From contig CALWCE010000012.1 of assembly GCA_944376295.1 (NCBI GenBank), positions 1 through 58,969 on the forward strand: 58,969 nt of DNA, in the 5' to 3' direction. Within the stretch, counting starts at the first letter, position 1; every line of letters starts with the position of its first letter. Of the stretch, positions 24,955-34,861 are shown in pieces. The notes below the pieces were generated by a model that was not told where the DNA came from, did no database searches, and worked only from the letters and a program-made list of their open reading frames with translations. Made by a program: the position numbers and the translations under genes. This DNA comes from an uncultured Clostridia bacterium. GTDB lineage: Bacteria > Bacillota > Clostridia > Christensenellales > Borkfalkiaceae.

Positions 24955-26135
24955 AAAACACCAAAGAACCGTTCATCCACATCACGCGCCGCGAAGGGTT
25001 GCCCCTCTGGAAGGGACTTCTCATCCGCGCGGCAGCCGTCCTCATCGCCCTCATTCTGAGCGATATCGTCATCTCGGCGGCGGCGCCCCGCTCGCAGGGC
25101 TTCTTCGGCTTCTTCGGCGCGCTCTTTTCGGGCGCCTTCGGCACCGAGCGCCGCATCTGGCTCTTATTCCAGAACACCTTCCTGCTGCTCGGCGTCGCGG
25201 TCGCGCTCGTCGTCGCCTTCAAGATGAAATTCTGGAACCTCGGCGGCAACGGGCAGATCCTCATGGGCTGCCTTGCATGCGCCATTTGCTTAAAATACCT
25301 CGGCGGAAAACTGCCCGATCCCCTCGTCTGGCTCATCATGCTCGTTACAAGCCTTGCGGCAGGCGCGCTTTGGGCGGTCATCCCCGCGATCTTCAAGGCG
25401 TTCTTCAACACCAACGAATCGCTCTTTACCCTGATGATGAATTACATCGCGATGTATCTCGTGGCGTTCTTCATCTCTTTCTGGTACCCGGGCGGCACGG
25501 GCGCAATGCCGCCTCTGACGGAGGGCGTGCTGCCTCCCCTCGGCGAAGGGCAGATGGGCAAGAGCCTTCTCCCCGTTCTCCTCTTTGCCGTCGTCACCGC
25601 CGCCATCTATCTCTATCTGCGCTTTTCCAAGCACGGGTATGAAGTGGCGCTCATCGGCGACAGCAAAAACACGGCGCGCTATGCGGGCATCAACGTCAGG
25701 AAGGTCATCATCCGCACGCTCCTCCTCTCGGGCGCGCTGTGCGGGCTCGTCGGGTTCGTTCTGACGGGTTCCATCAACCGCATGGTCAGCACCACGATGG
25801 ACGGCAACATGGGCTTTACGGGCATCATGGTCGCCTGGATGGGCAACCTCGATCCCCTCATCATGGCGGGTATCGCCTTCTTCATCAACTTCCTCACGCG
25901 CGGCATGGCGCAGGTCTGCACCGAGTTCGGCTTCACGAGCGAAGCGCTCTCCGATACCGTCATCGGTCTCGTGTACTTCTTCTTCATCGGCTGTGAGTTC
26001 TTCATCCGCTACCGCGTCCACTTCGCGGGCAGGCAGAAGAAGCAGCCCGGCGAAGAAACGCCCGCTTCCCCCGAGGACGGCGGACAAGAACAGGCGCCCC
26101 TTCCCGAAGACGCGGGCGCAAAGGAGGCAAACTGA
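24951..26135 (+). CDS. Nucleoside ABC transporter permease (YufP/NupP-type)
   Basis: A 394-residue membrane protein of the BPD_transp_2 (branched amino acid/ribose/nucleoside) permease family with about nine hydrophobic segments. Family features include FWNLGGNGQILMG and ALIGDSKNTARYAGINVRK, the cytoplasmic loop that docks with the ATPase. The C-terminal tail is acidic and proline-rich. The start overlaps the ATPase stop (ATGA). Confidence 0.9.
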   Translation: MKNTKEPFIHITRREGLPLWKGLLIRAAAVLIALILSDIVISAAAPRSQGFFGFFGALFSGAFGTERRIWLLFQNTFLLLGVAVALVVAFKMKFWNLGGNGQILMGCLACAICLKYLGGKLPDPLVWLIMLVTSLAAGALWAVIPAIFKAFFNTNESLFTLMMNYIAMYLVAFFISFWYPGGTGAMPPLTEGVLPPLGEGQMGKSLLPVLLFAVVTAAIYLYLRFSKHGYEVALIGDSKNTARYAGINVRKVIIRTLLLSGALCGLVGFVLTGSINRMVSTTMDGNMGFTGIMVAWMGNLDPLIMAGIAFFINFLTRGMAQVCTEFGFTSEALSDTVIGLVYFFFIGCEFFIRYRVHFAGRQKKQPGEETPASPEDGGQEQAPLPEDAGAKEAN

Positions 26136-27113
26136 ATGCTCACCTTTCTGACAAGCGCCATCGAATTCGGCGTCATCTTCCTCTTCGGCTGCGTGGGTGA
26201 AATTTTGACGGAAAAGTCGGGGCACCTCAACCTCGGCATCCCCGGCATCATGTGCATGGGCGCAGCGGGCGGATGCCTCGGCGTCAAGCTGTGCTATCTC
26301 GCCTCCCCCGCCCCGAGTGCCTTCCTCGTCGTGCTCATGGGCATCCTGTTCGCAATGCTGTTTGCGGCAGCTCTCGGCGCCGTCTACGGCTTTCTGACGG
26401 TGTCCCTCCGCTCCAATCAGAACGTGACGGGCCTTGCCTGCACCATCTTCGGCGTGGGCTTTACCTCCTTCTTCCTCAACAATGCCGTCCTCTCGGAGGG
26501 CGTCAGCACGCAGCTTTCGCAGGCGGGACTCCACTTCTTCAACCATCCCCTTCCGGGTGCGGATAGTCTGGGCTGGTTCGGCACGCTCTTCCTCGACCAC
26601 GGCATCCTCGTGTATCTTGCCATCGTCATTGCGGTGATCGCAGCCGTCGTTCTGCGCTATACGAAGGCGGGGCTCAGCCTGCGCGCGGTCGGCGAAAGCC
26701 CCGCAACGGCGGATGCCGTCGGCATCAACGTGACGGGCTACAAGTACACCGCCATCCTCCTCGGCGCCGCCATCGCGGGCCTCGGCGGGCTGTGCTACGT
26801 CATGGACTACATGGGCGGCATCGTCGGCTCGACCGTCGATCAGACCATCCAGGGCATCGGCTGGCTGTGCATCGCGCTCGTCATCTTTGCGATGTGGAAG
26901 CCCGCGTTCGCCATCCTCGGCTCCATCGTCTTCGGCGCGCTCTACATCCTCTCCTCGTACATCCAGGGCATTTCCTTCGAGCAGATCCCCCTGCTCAACA
27001 TCGTTCCCTTCGCCGTGACCATTCTGGTGCTCATCGCAACGAGCATCGTCGGCCACCGCGAGATGCAGCCCCCCGCAAGTCTGGGGCTTTCGTACTTCCG
27101 CGAGGACAGATGA
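26136..27113 (+). CDS. Nucleoside ABC transporter permease (YufQ/NupQ-type)
   Basis: A 325-residue second permease of the same family. It has the N-terminal GVIFLFGCVGEILTEKSGHL then NLGIPGIM signature and the coupling loop AVGESPATADAVGINV. It begins directly after the first permease's stop codon. Together they form the heterodimeric membrane channel for purine nucleosides. Last gene of the operon. Confidence 0.9.
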   Translation: MLTFLTSAIEFGVIFLFGCVGEILTEKSGHLNLGIPGIMCMGAAGGCLGVKLCYLASPAPSAFLVVLMGILFAMLFAAALGAVYGFLTVSLRSNQNVTGLACTIFGVGFTSFFLNNAVLSEGVSTQLSQAGLHFFNHPLPGADSLGWFGTLFLDHGILVYLAIVIAVIAAVVLRYTKAGLSLRAVGESPATADAVGINVTGYKYTAILLGAAIAGLGGLCYVMDYMGGIVGSTVDQTIQGIGWLCIALVIFAMWKPAFAILGSIVFGALYILSSYIQGISFEQIPLLNIVPFAVTILVLIATSIVGHREMQPPASLGLSYFREDR

Positions 27114-27133
27114 CCATTCCAAACAAATATAAA

Positions 27134-27162
27134 ACGGGCGTCCGCACGGACGCCTGTTTTTT
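27134..27162 (+). terminator. Intrinsic terminator of the nucleoside operon
   Basis: ACGGGCGTCC and GGACGCCTGT form a 10 bp stem (one G-T pair) with a GCAC loop, followed by six Ts. Confidence 0.85.
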
Positions 27163-27167
27163 ATGCA

Positions 27168-27198
27168 GAAAAAAATAAGCGGAGCCCGAAGGCTCCGC
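27168..27198 (-). terminator. Intrinsic terminator of the fructan operon
   Basis: Minus-strand GCGGAGCC, TTCG loop, GGCTCCGC, then TTATTTTTTT. It lies 60 bases past the last GH32 gene. Confidence 0.85.
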
Positions 27199-27258
27199 CG
27201 CATATAGGGAAAGAACAGATATTGGGGGAAAGAGTGCTGTTCTTTGCCGCCTGCGGGA

Positions 27259-28734
27259 TCAAACGACAATGTCGTACTTTTTGATATCCGCAAGGACCGC
27301 CTCGCCGCCCTCCGCGAAGAAGGAGATGCCGCTGCCCTCCGAATAGACGTTGCCCGTCATCGTGCGTTCGCCGCCGTTCAGGAACACCTCGCAGCTGGAT
27401 ACATCGAGGAAGATGCGCATTGAGATGCGTCCGTTCCCGTGGTCCACTCTGACGCTGCGGATGCTTGCGTCGCGCTCCTTGACGTCGCAGGCGATATCGA
27501 TGCCCATGCGGGAACGGTCGAACACCACCTTGTCGCTCGCGCGGTCGTAGTAGATGCGGGCGTCATGCGTGCCGTCGCTGAAGACTTTGACGCCGGCGCG
27601 CTCCGCCGTACCCGGTTCGAGCGTGAACGAAAGCTCGACGCAGGTACCCTTGACATTCGCAAGCGTGACCTCCCCCGAAAGGGGAACGCGGTCGACGCGC
27701 ACCTCGTTCCAACGATAGCGTTCGATCTCGCGGACGGGCGCCTGATAGAGCTTGCCGTCCTTCAGCGTGAGTTCGCGCGGCAGCGTCATGCTGCCCACCC
27801 AGCCGTGCTGAGCCGTGGGCGTGGTGCGCGACCACATCTGCATCCAGGCGATCATGACGGTGCGTCCGTCGGGCGCCGAGAGCGTCTGCGGGGCATAGAA
27901 GTCCATGCCGCCGTCGATCTCGTCTTCGTCGTCGATGTGGAAGCTCCCCTTCTCGGTGTTGAGCTCCCCCACCATATAGATGGAGGAATGAAGATTCTCG
28001 TACCGCCAGTCCTGCGTCTCGTACCCCTGCGGGCTCGCAATGAGGATGTCCTTGCCGCTGAGAGAGATGAGGTCGGGGCACTCGTAAATGCCGCGCGTCG
28101 TGAGCATATCCCTCCGCAGCGTGCCGACATACTCCCATTTGAAAAGGTCGGGCGAGCGGTATAAGAGGATCTGCCCCTCCTGCTGCGTCGAGAGCGAGCC
28201 GAGCACGGCGTAATACAGTTCCCCGCGCTTGAACACCTTGGGGTCGCGGAAGTCAGAGCGGGCGCAGCTCTTGGGGAGCTGGTCGCTCTTGATGACCTCG
28301 CCGAGCTTTTCAAAGTGGACACCGTCCGAAGAGACGGCGAGCGACTGCGTCTGGCGGCTGCCGAGGACGGAGGTGTACATGAGGTAGAGCTTACCGTCCT
28401 TGACGATCGCCGAGCCCGAATAGCAGCCGTCGCGGTCCGCCGTGCCGCTCGGGGCGAGCGCGGTGGGCTGGAGCTGCCACTTCACGAAGTCCTCCGTGGT
28501 ATAGTGGCCCCAGTGCATGGAGTTCCATGCCGCGCCGTAAGGGTAGAACTGGAAGAAGAGCTGATACTTGCCGAACGCATAGCAGAAGCCGTTCGGGTCG
28601 TTCATCCAGCCGACGGGCGGCATGACGTGATAGGTATGGCGGTATCCTTTTTTGACGGATGCGAGACTGTGTACGATGTACGAATCCGCGACGTTCGTCG
28701 CGTTGACATTGCCTGTCTGCTGTTTGGGTTTCAT
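27259..28734 (-). CDS. GH32 beta-fructosidase (sucrose/fructan hydrolase), cytoplasmic
   Basis: A 491-residue glycoside hydrolase family 32 enzyme. The nucleophile motif is WMNDPNG (about residue 43). The transition-state aspartate is in DFRDPKVF and the acid/base glutamate in YECPDLI. The C-terminal ~150 residues form the beta sandwich (SCEVFLNGGERTMTGNVYSE). There is no signal peptide, so it should act on imported sucrose, sucrose-6-phosphate or short fructans. Last gene of the LplABC-GH32 operon, 16 bases after the extracellular GH32 gene. Confidence 0.93.
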   Translation of the reverse strand: MKPKQQTGNVNATNVADSYIVHSLASVKKGYRHTYHVMPPVGWMNDPNGFCYAFGKYQLFFQFYPYGAAWNSMHWGHYTTEDFVKWQLQPTALAPSGTADRDGCYSGSAIVKDGKLYLMYTSVLGSRQTQSLAVSSDGVHFEKLGEVIKSDQLPKSCARSDFRDPKVFKRGELYYAVLGSLSTQQEGQILLYRSPDLFKWEYVGTLRRDMLTTRGIYECPDLISLSGKDILIASPQGYETQDWRYENLHSSIYMVGELNTEKGSFHIDDEDEIDGGMDFYAPQTLSAPDGRTVMIAWMQMWSRTTPTAQHGWVGSMTLPRELTLKDGKLYQAPVREIERYRWNEVRVDRVPLSGEVTLANVKGTCVELSFTLEPGTAERAGVKVFSDGTHDARIYYDRASDKVVFDRSRMGIDIACDVKERDASIRSVRVDHGNGRISMRIFLDVSSCEVFLNGGERTMTGNVYSEGSGISFFAEGGEAVLADIKKYDIVV

Positions 28735-28750
28735 GTTGGCTCCCTGTCGC

Positions 28751-30262
28751 TCAGTAAGAATAGGTGAATTGTTTGAGATCGGAAAAGGTGACGTTCCCGT
28801 CCTCCGAGTACAGCTTGACGGCTCTCCCGCTCACGCCGTAGACGCGCACGGTGAGCGCGGCCTGTCCGTCGAGGTAGAGGATGCCCACCGATCCCTCCTG
28901 CACATAGGTGAAGGGATAGGATCTTCCCGCTTCAAGCGAGACGGGCACCGAGGTGATGGGCGTCGTGCCGAGGTTGAAAGAAAGCGACATCGCCTGCTGC
29001 TCGGGCGAGAAGGAGACGAGCTTATAGCGGTCCTTCCTGCCGTTGTAGTCGAAGGCGAAGCCGAAGTCGCCCGTGCCCTCGAAGGTGAAGCTGCCCGTCA
29101 CGATATAGCGCTCCTGACAGGTGAAGCTGTCCACATACTCGCCTGCGGCGGGAGAGACCTCGCTCTCGGAGAGCAGCGTGCGCTGAATGTCCGCCGCGAG
29201 GTAAGCGTCGAGAGGCGCAAGGACGATGCCGTCCTCCGTCTCGACCACCTTCTGTGCGACGAGGTTGCCCGCCCATGCCCTGACGTCCTGCGTCGAGGAA
29301 GGAGACTCCGAGCGGCGCGCCCAGCCCACCATGTAGGTGTCCTCGCCGTCCGTCACCGACTTGGCTGCGTAGAAGAGGTGCCCGTCGAGGGGCTTGGGCT
29401 CGGCCTCATACACGCCGTAGCGCGTATCTGCCGAGGTGTACCAGAGGACGCCGTCCTGCGCGGAGAAGGTGAGATACCACTTGTCGCCGATCCGGAAGGT
29501 GTCCGAGCACTCGAGATTCCACACGTCGCCCACGATCTCCTCGGGATTGGTGAAGATGACGCCGCCATACTGCGGGTCGCTCAGATCGCCGTTCAGAGTG
29601 TATTTGACCACCCTGCCGATGTCGTTCTGCGCCGCCGTGATGGTGAGCGTGATGGTATCCGTCGTCTCGTCGTAATAGGCCTGAGGATCGCGGAAGTCGT
29701 TCTTCTGCCCGAGCTCCGCGGGAGGCGCGATCTCCCACCCCTCCTTCTTCTCAAAGGACGTGAGGCTCGTGCCTTCGGCGACCATGATGGTCTCGTGGAT
29801 GTCGCGGCCGTCGTTGTGGCCGGTATAGAAGAGGTAGTATTTCTCCCCCACCTTGACGACGGAACCCGTGCCCACCCACGCGTCCTGTTCGGATCCGCGC
29901 GAGGCCTCGAGAATGGGCTCCTGCACTTCCTCGTAGGTGACGAAGTCCTCTGTGGTCGTGAGGTAGAGCGAGTGGTTGTAGGAATCGCCGCCCTCCTTCA
30001 GGTAGTAGATGTAGTAGACGCCGTCCTCATAGTAGGGCATGGGGTCGCCCACATAGGGCTGCTCGCCGCCGTCCTCCTCAGGGAGGAAGAAGTGGCTGTA
30101 GTCGTAGGCCTTCTCCATCGCCCCCGCCGTGCGGTAGGGAGAGAAGTCCTTGTCGTGCTCGTCGTGATCGACGGTCGGCTCCCCTCCCCCGCCGCAGCCC
30201 GCGGCTAGGCAAAGCGCGATCGCCGTGAGGACGGCCGCCGTGACGAGATGTCTCTTGCTCAT
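28751..30262 (-). CDS. GH32-like extracellular lipoprotein
   Basis: A 503-residue lipoprotein (lipobox LAAGC). The five-bladed propeller resembles GH32/levanase-type enzymes: YVGDPMPYYEDG for the nucleophile region, NDFRDPQAYYDE for the stabilising aspartate and NLECSDTF for the acid/base glutamate. A C-terminal beta sandwich follows (VGILYLDGQAALTVRVYGV). It probably cleaves fructan or sucrose outside the cell before uptake. Start codon overlaps the PfkB kinase stop (ATGA). The unusual nucleophile context, GDPMP in place of NDPNG, is found in a divergent GH32 branch, so exact substrate is uncertain. Confidence 0.82.
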   Translation of the reverse strand: MSKRHLVTAAVLTAIALCLAAGCGGGGEPTVDHDEHDKDFSPYRTAGAMEKAYDYSHFFLPEEDGGEQPYVGDPMPYYEDGVYYIYYLKEGGDSYNHSLYLTTTEDFVTYEEVQEPILEASRGSEQDAWVGTGSVVKVGEKYYLFYTGHNDGRDIHETIMVAEGTSLTSFEKKEGWEIAPPAELGQKNDFRDPQAYYDETTDTITLTITAAQNDIGRVVKYTLNGDLSDPQYGGVIFTNPEEIVGDVWNLECSDTFRIGDKWYLTFSAQDGVLWYTSADTRYGVYEAEPKPLDGHLFYAAKSVTDGEDTYMVGWARRSESPSSTQDVRAWAGNLVAQKVVETEDGIVLAPLDAYLAADIQRTLLSESEVSPAAGEYVDSFTCQERYIVTGSFTFEGTGDFGFAFDYNGRKDRYKLVSFSPEQQAMSLSFNLGTTPITSVPVSLEAGRSYPFTYVQEGSVGILYLDGQAALTVRVYGVSGRAVKLYSEDGNVTFSDLKQFTYSY

Positions 30263-31209
30263 GCCTTATTCTCCCCGAAAAGTTCCGCCCGCGTTGGCAT
30301 GGCGGGGATGGCGCCCTCGCGCGAGACGACGATGGTGGCCGCACGGTTGGCGGTCCTGAGCATTTCCGAAAGGTCCTCGCGCGAGAGAGCGACGCCCTTT
30401 TCAAGGATGATCGAGAGGATGGTGCCGATGAAGCTGTCTCCCGCGCCCGTCGTATCGACGACGGGGGAGGTAAGGTCGGTCGGCTCCCACGCCTCCGTCT
30501 CCTTGGTGTAGGCGGCCGCGCCGCCCTTGCCCTTGGTGACGAAGACGAGCTTGACTTCGCCCTTAAAGAGGCTCTCGACCGCCTTTCTCTCGTCCTCGAT
30601 GCCCGTGATGTCCAAGAGCTCCTCATCGCTCACCTTGACGATGTCGGCAAGGGGCAAAAATTCGCGCACGACGCGCAGGAGTTCCTCGGCGCTCTCCCAG
30701 AGGTTGTATCGGAGGTTGGGGTCGAAACTGACGAGCGCTCCCGCCGCCCGCGCCCGCTCGATGGCGACGACGTGGGCCATCCGCACGGGGGCGTCGCACA
30801 GGTCGACGCTGCAGAAGTGCAGGATGTCTCCCTCCTTAAAGGGAATAGTGCGCACTTCCTCCTCTTCGAGCAGCATATCCGCCGAGGGATTTCGGTAGAA
30901 GGAGAAGCTCCGCTCGCCGCGCTCGTCGCGGGCGACAAAGGCGAGCGCCGTGTTCGCCTTGCCCGTGCGGAAGACGTACTGTGTGCCGACGTTCTCGCTC
31001 GCAAGGGTGTTTGCAAGGAAGTTGCCGAAGGGATCCTTTCCCAGCTTGGTGATGACGCTCGCAGGGCAGCCCAGCCGTGCCGCGCACACCGCGACGTTGG
31101 CGGGCGCGCCGCCCGCGTTCTTGCGGAAGGTCGAAGCGAGCTCCAAGACGCCCGGCTCCTGAGCCGTAAAGTCGATGAGCATTTCCCCGATGGCATAAAG
31201 GGTGTTCAT
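30259..31209 (-). CDS. PfkB-family carbohydrate kinase, probable fructokinase
   Basis: A 316-residue ribokinase-fold sugar kinase. The substrate motif is NAGGAPANVAVCAARLG (about residue 32) and the catalytic ATP motif is DTTGAGDSFIGT. FDPNLRYNLW and KVSDEELLDITG are typical of fructokinases. AAGGAGG lies 6 bases before ATG at 31209. With two GH32 proteins next to it, phosphorylation of released fructose is the most likely job. Confidence 0.9.
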   Translation of the reverse strand: MNTLYAIGEMLIDFTAQEPGVLELASTFRKNAGGAPANVAVCAARLGCPASVITKLGKDPFGNFLANTLASENVGTQYVFRTGKANTALAFVARDERGERSFSFYRNPSADMLLEEEEVRTIPFKEGDILHFCSVDLCDAPVRMAHVVAIERARAAGALVSFDPNLRYNLWESAEELLRVVREFLPLADIVKVSDEELLDITGIEDERKAVESLFKGEVKLVFVTKGKGGAAAYTKETEAWEPTDLTSPVVDTTGAGDSFIGTILSIILEKGVALSREDLSEMLRTANRAATIVVSREGAIPAMPTRAELFGENKA

Positions 31210-31254
31210 GATATCCTCCTTATTCCCCGCCCGCACGGGCGGGGAAGGTCATTT

Positions 31255-33135
31255 TCAGATGAGTTCGCTCTGCAGGACGGTGATCTCGGAGACTTCGATG
31301 ACGACGTCGCCGACGGCCGCAAGGGCAGCCGAACCAAACTGGAAGAGCATTTCGTAGCCGCTCTCACCGATGGGCGCGTTGGTGGTCGTATATTCGAGGG
31401 TGACTTCCTCGGTGCCGACGGAGACGCCGTTCTCACGCACGAGAAGGCCGCTGTCCCAATCGATGGCGTTGAGGTCGTGCACATAGAAGTTGAACGTGAC
31501 GGGCGCGCTCGCCTTGATCTTGATGATGAAGGTGTAATAGGAGTTGCCGGGAAGGACGAGCGGGTTGGCCTTGTAGCCCAAGACGAGCTTATTGTGCCAG
31601 TCCGCCTCGCCCGCCTCTTCGATGTGGTAGACGAGCTTACCGTCCTCGACGTACATGGTGCCGATGCCCAGCTGCGATGCGCTGTCGTCCGAGCCGTTGA
31701 ACACTTCGTAGGGCTTCTCTTCGTTGAGTTCGTTGGAAGAGCCTGCGCCGAAGAGCAGGAACCTGTCGAGGAGCGTCCTGTCGGTGCGCTTGTCGCCGTC
31801 GAGGCGGTAGAACACGAGATCGTCCAGCGTGAGCACGTTGGAAGAGACGCCCGCCTCGGGATTGCCGATCTGGAAGCGCAGCACGGGGTCGGAGGCGATG
31901 CCCGCCTCTGCCGTGAACACGCCCGTCACCTCTTTGGTCTCGCCCGCCGCAACGGAGAAGGAGTTGAAGTTGGCGCGGACGCCCGCATCCCTGCTCTCGA
32001 CGAGCAGTTCGCCCGCCTGCGCACTCTCTGCGGCAACTTTGAGCGAATAGCCGTACTTTGCGCCCTCTTCGATGACGACGTTTGCAAGGGAGAGGTCGAC
32101 TTTAAGGCTCCACACGCCGCCCGCGCCCTCGTCGTGGTAGGAAGCGATGTCCACTTTTGCAGCACCGCCCTCTGCGGAGACGGAAGCCGCCGCGCCGTCG
32201 CCCGCCTGCGTCGTGACCGAGGAAGCGTCCTCGGCAAAGTCCTGAGAATACAGGTCGACGCGCGTCTCGGTGCCCGTCGTGCAGTAGAGGGCGATCTTCT
32301 CGATGGAGAGCGTGAAGGCATCTGCCGAGGTATCAGCGGGGTTCTCGGGGTTGGGGGTGATCCTGCCCATGTGGATGCGGAGATCGACGGCGTCCGTCAT
32401 GTTGTCCTCGCCGAGGGTGAACCTGGCGGAGAGCGCCTGCGTCGTCTCCCCTACCTTGAGATTATACCCGCCGCCGATACCCTTCCAATCATCCGTGGAG
32501 GCATCTTCTGCGATGACGTGCATATAAGTGGGAACGGTGGACTTCGCGTAGACGAAGATCTCGTAGTCGCCCGCGACGGGGTCCTCGAGCACCTTGTTGA
32601 GCGTCACGCTGCCGTCGCCCGCCGCCCCGAGGGAGGCGATGTCGAAGACATACGCGCCCTGCCTGAGCTCGGCGGTTCCGTCGACGCTCTCGTCGATGCC
32701 GGCCGTCCAGCCGCGCTTGTCGCTCTCCGCGGGAGTGACGTCGGAGAAGTCGAAGGAGTAAAGCTCCTTGGCCTCCGAGGCTGCCCGCGTGACGGTGAGG
32801 GTGCAGTATGCGTTGCCCTCCGCGCCGTCCGAGTCGACGACGGAATAGATGAGTTCATAGCTGCCCGGCATGGAAGGCGTCGCGACGCCGTCAGTGAAGG
32901 TGAGGTCGGGAATGGACTCCACCGTGACGCTCGCCGTGAGGTCGCCGTCCTCCGCGTCGGAGGCGGTAACGCCCTGAAGGGCATCGAACGCTTCTCCTGC
33001 GACGGTGGTCGCCGTGTTTGCAACGCCCGAGATGACGGGTGCAACGTTGTCCTCATCGGACCCTGCAGGGGTGCAGCCCGCGAGCGCTCCCAGCGAGAGC
33101 GCAGAAGCAAGAAGCAATGCAAATGTCTTTTTCAT
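31255..33135 (-). CDS. Multidomain lipoprotein with Ig-like and carbohydrate-binding-like domains
   Basis: A 626-residue lipoprotein (MKKTFALLLASALSLGALAG, then Cys). After the anchor comes an Ig-like cell-adhesion type repeat (DAEDGDLTASVTVES, PGSYELIYSVVDSDG), then three beta-sandwich stretches that look like CBM4/9-type carbohydrate-binding modules (for example LYSFDFSDVTPAE, DLYSQDFAED). No catalytic motif was found. Placed in the operon between the sugar-binding protein and the kinase, it probably helps hold fructan at the cell surface. The domain labels are by eye and the module count is approximate. Confidence 0.7.
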   Translation of the reverse strand: MKKTFALLLASALSLGALAGCTPAGSDEDNVAPVISGVANTATTVAGEAFDALQGVTASDAEDGDLTASVTVESIPDLTFTDGVATPSMPGSYELIYSVVDSDGAEGNAYCTLTVTRAASEAKELYSFDFSDVTPAESDKRGWTAGIDESVDGTAELRQGAYVFDIASLGAAGDGSVTLNKVLEDPVAGDYEIFVYAKSTVPTYMHVIAEDASTDDWKGIGGGYNLKVGETTQALSARFTLGEDNMTDAVDLRIHMGRITPNPENPADTSADAFTLSIEKIALYCTTGTETRVDLYSQDFAEDASSVTTQAGDGAAASVSAEGGAAKVDIASYHDEGAGGVWSLKVDLSLANVVIEEGAKYGYSLKVAAESAQAGELLVESRDAGVRANFNSFSVAAGETKEVTGVFTAEAGIASDPVLRFQIGNPEAGVSSNVLTLDDLVFYRLDGDKRTDRTLLDRFLLFGAGSSNELNEEKPYEVFNGSDDSASQLGIGTMYVEDGKLVYHIEEAGEADWHNKLVLGYKANPLVLPGNSYYTFIIKIKASAPVTFNFYVHDLNAIDWDSGLLVRENGVSVGTEEVTLEYTTTNAPIGESGYEMLFQFGSAALAAVGDVVIEVSEITVLQSELI

Positions 33136-33145
33136 GAATGTCTCC

Positions 33146-34834
33146 TCAGTTTTCGGCGACATACCTGTCGTAGGCCGCCTGATATACCTTCCGGACTTCG
33201 TTCAGGCCGACGCGCGTGCTCAAAAGCTCGGTCTTGAAGGCCTCCCAGTCGGCGTCCGTAAGCCCGTTCCTCAGCCAGGTGATGAGGTGCTGGTTGATGT
33301 AGTTGACGATATTGGTCTCATAAAGGGTGAGCGTGTTGAGCTCCTCCTGCGTAAACTGAAGGTTGGGAACGGGCTGCACGCCTGCGGGAACGTAGGGCGT
33401 TGCGTACGCTTCGAGGCGCTCGAGGCGCAGCCGGGCGCGGGGCTCCATGTGCACGACGTTCTCCCATGCGTAGTCGCTCAGATAGCAGATGCCGAGGGGC
33501 GCGTTCTCAAGGCGCAGCTCGTCCGCCGTCTTGTCTTCGGGCAATTCCTTCTGAACGAGCATACCGTTCTCATCGAGCTCCTCTTCATAGACGATGCCGA
33601 TGGGGCCGTAGTTGATCTGTGCGGAGATCATGGGATCGTAGTAGCGGTCGAAGTAGGTGAGCAGCACCTCGACGTTGGGCGTGCCCGCAAAGACGACGAC
33701 TTCGCCCGTACCCACTTCGGGGTTGTTGGAGACGCAGATGGTCTGATCGCCGTTGGGGCCGACGAGGGGCTGGCAGACGACGTAGTTCTCGGGATCGGAG
33801 ACGACCGTCTCACTCTCCCACCAATAGAAGGCGCCGTAGAGCTCGGTGCCCTTGCCGTTTGCGAGGAAGTTATCCTGCGTCTGCTCGAAGGAGACCTCGT
33901 CGATGAGGCCCTTCTCCACCCAGCCGTTGATGAACTGCGTGGCTTCCTTGAAGCGGTCGTCGAGCACCGTGTAGGTCACCTTGCCGTCGACGATGACGCG
34001 GTGGTCGGTGTTGTCGTTGAGGCCGAACATGCCGTAGAGGTCGCACTGATTGCCCTGCCAGTTGTTGTAGACGAAGGTCATCGGGCGCTCATCGTTCTGG
34101 CCGTTGCCGTTCATGTCGTTGTTGAGGAAGTAGGTGAGAAGGCTCTCCATCTGCGCCGCGGTGAGGCGGATACCGTCCTTGACGTCCTCTGCGGTGAGGC
34201 CCGAAACAGCGCCCGCTTCGATGGCCTCGAGCGTCCAGTTCTTGTTGAGGAACAAAAGGTTGGGATTCTGTAAAAGCCCCATCTCCTCGACGCGGGGCAG
34301 GGAGTAGATCTTGCCGTCCTCGACGTTGGTGATCTGCTTGCGGATGTCGGGACGCTCCTCAAGGATGCGGCTGAAGTTGGGCATATATTCGAGATAGTCG
34401 CTGATGGGCAGCAGCACCTTTCTCGACGCATAGCGGATGATCTCGCTCGCGCTCATACCGGCGTGGTAGATGGCGTCGGGGCGGTTGTTGGTGTTGCTGA
34501 AGATGAGGTTCTTCTGCTCCGCGTAGATGGACTCGGAGACGTTCTCCCACTCGACGAAGACGTTGGTGTCCTCATAGAGCGTCTGCATGATGTCCATGTC
34601 GTTGTAGTCCTTCGCGGACGCATTCTTGGACGAGTAGATGCGGAAGGAGATCTCCTGCGCGCCCTTTTCATTGAGAATGTGTGCGGAAGTGTCCTCCCAC
34701 TGGTAGCCGTAATTTTCGACGAGGGCATCGACAGAATTGCTCTCGCGGTCGTCTCCGCCGCCGCAGGCGGTGAGGGAGGTGAGGGCGAACATGGCCGCGC
34801 AGCCGAGCGCGATCGCCGCAATCGTTTTCTTCAT
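33146..34834 (-). CDS. Sugar ABC transporter substrate-binding lipoprotein (LplA-type)
   Basis: A 562-residue extracellular solute-binding protein of the large LplA class that works with LplB/LplC permeases on oligosaccharides. Lipobox is SLTAC. Recognisable blocks are YEDTNVFVEWENVSES, DAIYHAGMSASEI, DMNGNGQNDERPMTF (an EF-like Ca site common in this family) and GRV-less C-terminal LITWLRNG. AAGGAG is 7 bases before the ATG at 34834 and only 4 before the ATG at 34837, so the former was used. Confidence 0.9.
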   Translation of the reverse strand: MKKTIAAIALGCAAMFALTSLTACGGGDDRESNSVDALVENYGYQWEDTSAHILNEKGAQEISFRIYSSKNASAKDYNDMDIMQTLYEDTNVFVEWENVSESIYAEQKNLIFSNTNNRPDAIYHAGMSASEIIRYASRKVLLPISDYLEYMPNFSRILEERPDIRKQITNVEDGKIYSLPRVEEMGLLQNPNLLFLNKNWTLEAIEAGAVSGLTAEDVKDGIRLTAAQMESLLTYFLNNDMNGNGQNDERPMTFVYNNWQGNQCDLYGMFGLNDNTDHRVIVDGKVTYTVLDDRFKEATQFINGWVEKGLIDEVSFEQTQDNFLANGKGTELYGAFYWWESETVVSDPENYVVCQPLVGPNGDQTICVSNNPEVGTGEVVVFAGTPNVEVLLTYFDRYYDPMISAQINYGPIGIVYEEELDENGMLVQKELPEDKTADELRLENAPLGICYLSDYAWENVVHMEPRARLRLERLEAYATPYVPAGVQPVPNLQFTQEELNTLTLYETNIVNYINQHLITWLRNGLTDADWEAFKTELLSTRVGLNEVRKVYQAAYDRYVAEN

Positions 34835-34861
34835 CATAATTCTCCTTATCAAAAAATTTTT